Assembly (NCBI GenBank): GCA_913777615.1
Contig: CAJYTK010000011.1
Span: forward strand, 372,001-436,000
Length of the DNA stretch: 64,000 nucleotides
DNA from: an uncultured Agrobacterium sp.
GTDB lineage: Bacteria > Pseudomonadota > Alphaproteobacteria > Rhizobiales > Rhizobiaceae
Direction of reading: 5' to 3'
Part shown: piece by piece, positions 63,312-64,000 of the stretch
Position numbering within the stretch: position 1 is the stretch's first letter
Layout of the letters: each line of letters opens with the position of its first letter
Notes under the pieces: generated by a model
Database searches by the model: none
Told to the model about the DNA's origin: nothing
The model's input: only the letters and a program-made list of their open reading frames with translations
Made by a program: the position numbers and the translations under genes

Positions 63312-64000
63312 ATGCCGACATCAGAACAGAAAATCCGTTACGCAGTGGTCGCCGGAGGCCAGATATCGCAACAAGCATTCATGCCCGGCATCAAGCAGAC
63401 CGACAATTCAGAGCTCGTAGCGCTCGTCACCGGCGATCCGGTGAAAGCAGACAAGCTTGCAGGGCTCTACGGCATAAAGGCCTGGTCCTATGAGCAATAT
63501 GACGAATTGTTGAGATCCGGAGATATCGACGCGGTTTACGTGGCGACCCCGAACTTCCTCCACGCCCCATTCGCTGTTGCCGCTCTTGAGGCCGGCATTC
63601 ACGTCCTGCTGGAAAAGCCGATGGCGTCGAGCATAGAAGAGGCAGAGCAAATTCTGGCGGCACAGAAGAAAAGTGGTACCAAGCTCATGATCGCATACCG
63701 TCTTCATCATGAACCCGGAAACGTCGAGCTCTTCACACGGGCCGGTCGGGGCGATTTCGGTGAGCTGCGTAGCTTTTCCTCGACCTTCGCGCAGAATGTT
63801 GCCGAAGAGAATTCCCGTGGTCACAATGGTTACTGGTGTGGGCCGGTGCCGGATATGGGCGCCTATCCGCTTAATGCCGTGCGCAACCTTTTTGGTGACG
63901 AACCAATCGCAGTTCACGCGGTCGGGACAAAGACTCGCGATCGCGGCTTCAACTTCCATGATACTGTCGCAGTCACATTGCTCTTTCCGCAGCAGCGCAC
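63312..64000 (+). CDS. Gfo/Idh/MocA-family oxidoreductase, truncated by window end
   Basis: The first 229 residues of a sugar or inositol dehydrogenase-like protein are visible and the frame is open at the window edge. The Rossmann domain starts IRYAVVAGGQISQQAFMPG, where the usual G-x-G-x-I is A-G-G-Q-I, followed by AVYVATPNFLHAPFAVAALEAGIHVLLEKPMA in parts with the catalytic E-K-P near residue 99. YRLHHEPGN and NGYWCGPVPDMGAYPLNAVRNLFG belong to the substrate domain, the latter with the D-x-G-x-Y/H catalytic region. The family oxidises sugars or reduces them as glucose-fructose oxidoreductase does. The ATG at 63312 has only a weak ribosome site. Confidence 0.87.
   Translation, partial: MPTSEQKIRYAVVAGGQISQQAFMPGIKQTDNSELVALVTGDPVKADKLAGLYGIKAWSYEQYDELLRSGDIDAVYVATPNFLHAPFAVAALEAGIHVLLEKPMASSIEEAEQILAAQKKSGTKLMIAYRLHHEPGNVELFTRAGRGDFGELRSFSSTFAQNVAEENSRGHNGYWCGPVPDMGAYPLNAVRNLFGDEPIAVHAVGTKTRDRGFNFHDTVAVTLLFPQQR

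Overview
The window is chromosomal DNA from an alphaproteobacterium of the Rhizobiaceae, most likely the Agrobacterium/Rhizobium group. The evidence is gene content and order: dnaN next to the phospholipid N-methyltransferase gene pmtA, fzlA, an Irr-type iron regulon with mbfA, a blcRABC lactone operon, a chemoreceptor ending in WEEF, and the infC-rpmI-rplT and pheS-pheT translation genes. It is moderately GC-rich, so many long antisense reading frames occur and were left out.

Layout. 1-9979: housekeeping genes on the plus strand: the 3' part of dnaN, pmtA, a degenerate histidine phosphatase, pyrF, an NDUFA9-like dehydrogenase, fzlA (cell division), queG, rlpA and an RsmB-type rRNA methyltransferase. 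10016-15223: an iron-responsive envelope operon of imelysin, di-haem oxidoreductase, second imelysin and DUF1513 protein, preceded by an Irr (ICE) box. 15328-22161: tspO, then an AcoR-type sigma-54 activator facing a clear -24/-12 promoter that drives a butanediol dehydrogenase and an NTF2-flavin monooxygenase fusion, followed by a thioesterase and an MTA/SAH nucleosidase. 22244-23821: guaA.

24031-32035 is an accessory stretch: a LysR gene divergent from an NTF2/SDR pair, a DUF1206 membrane protein, a PNPOx-like protein, then blcR divergent from blcABC (gamma-butyrolactone to succinate; BlcC is the AttM-type lactonase that also opens acyl-homoserine lactones). 32159-34778: small housekeeping genes (ArsC-like, YbaK, M29 peptidase). 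35059-36945: an MFS symporter with a large inserted domain. 37019-44609: a minus-strand sugar-acid operon (GntR regulator, TRAP transporter, idonate/gulonate-type dehydrogenase, uxuA, uxuB). 44732-48608: a second acid-sugar module with an Ldh-family dehydrogenase, a regulator carrying two winged-helix domains, an enolase-superfamily dehydratase and an orphan RutF-like flavin reductase. 48951-52487: a NIT-domain chemoreceptor and an orphan Bug-type binding protein.

52697-58601 (minus strand) holds pheT, pheS, a kinase-like gene, rplT, rpmI and infC, the last with an ATT start codon. 58783-64000: alpha/beta hydrolase, LapG-type cysteine protease, an EamA exporter divergent from its probable Lrp regulator, mbfA with two Irr boxes, and a truncated Gfo/Idh/MocA oxidoreductase.

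No insertion sequence, phage, CRISPR array, rRNA or tRNA gene was recognised. The strongest non-coding signals are three Irr boxes, one sigma-54 promoter with paired upstream palindromes, several palindromic operators in divergent promoters, three CtrA-like sites, and three diverged copies of a dispersed intergenic repeat.
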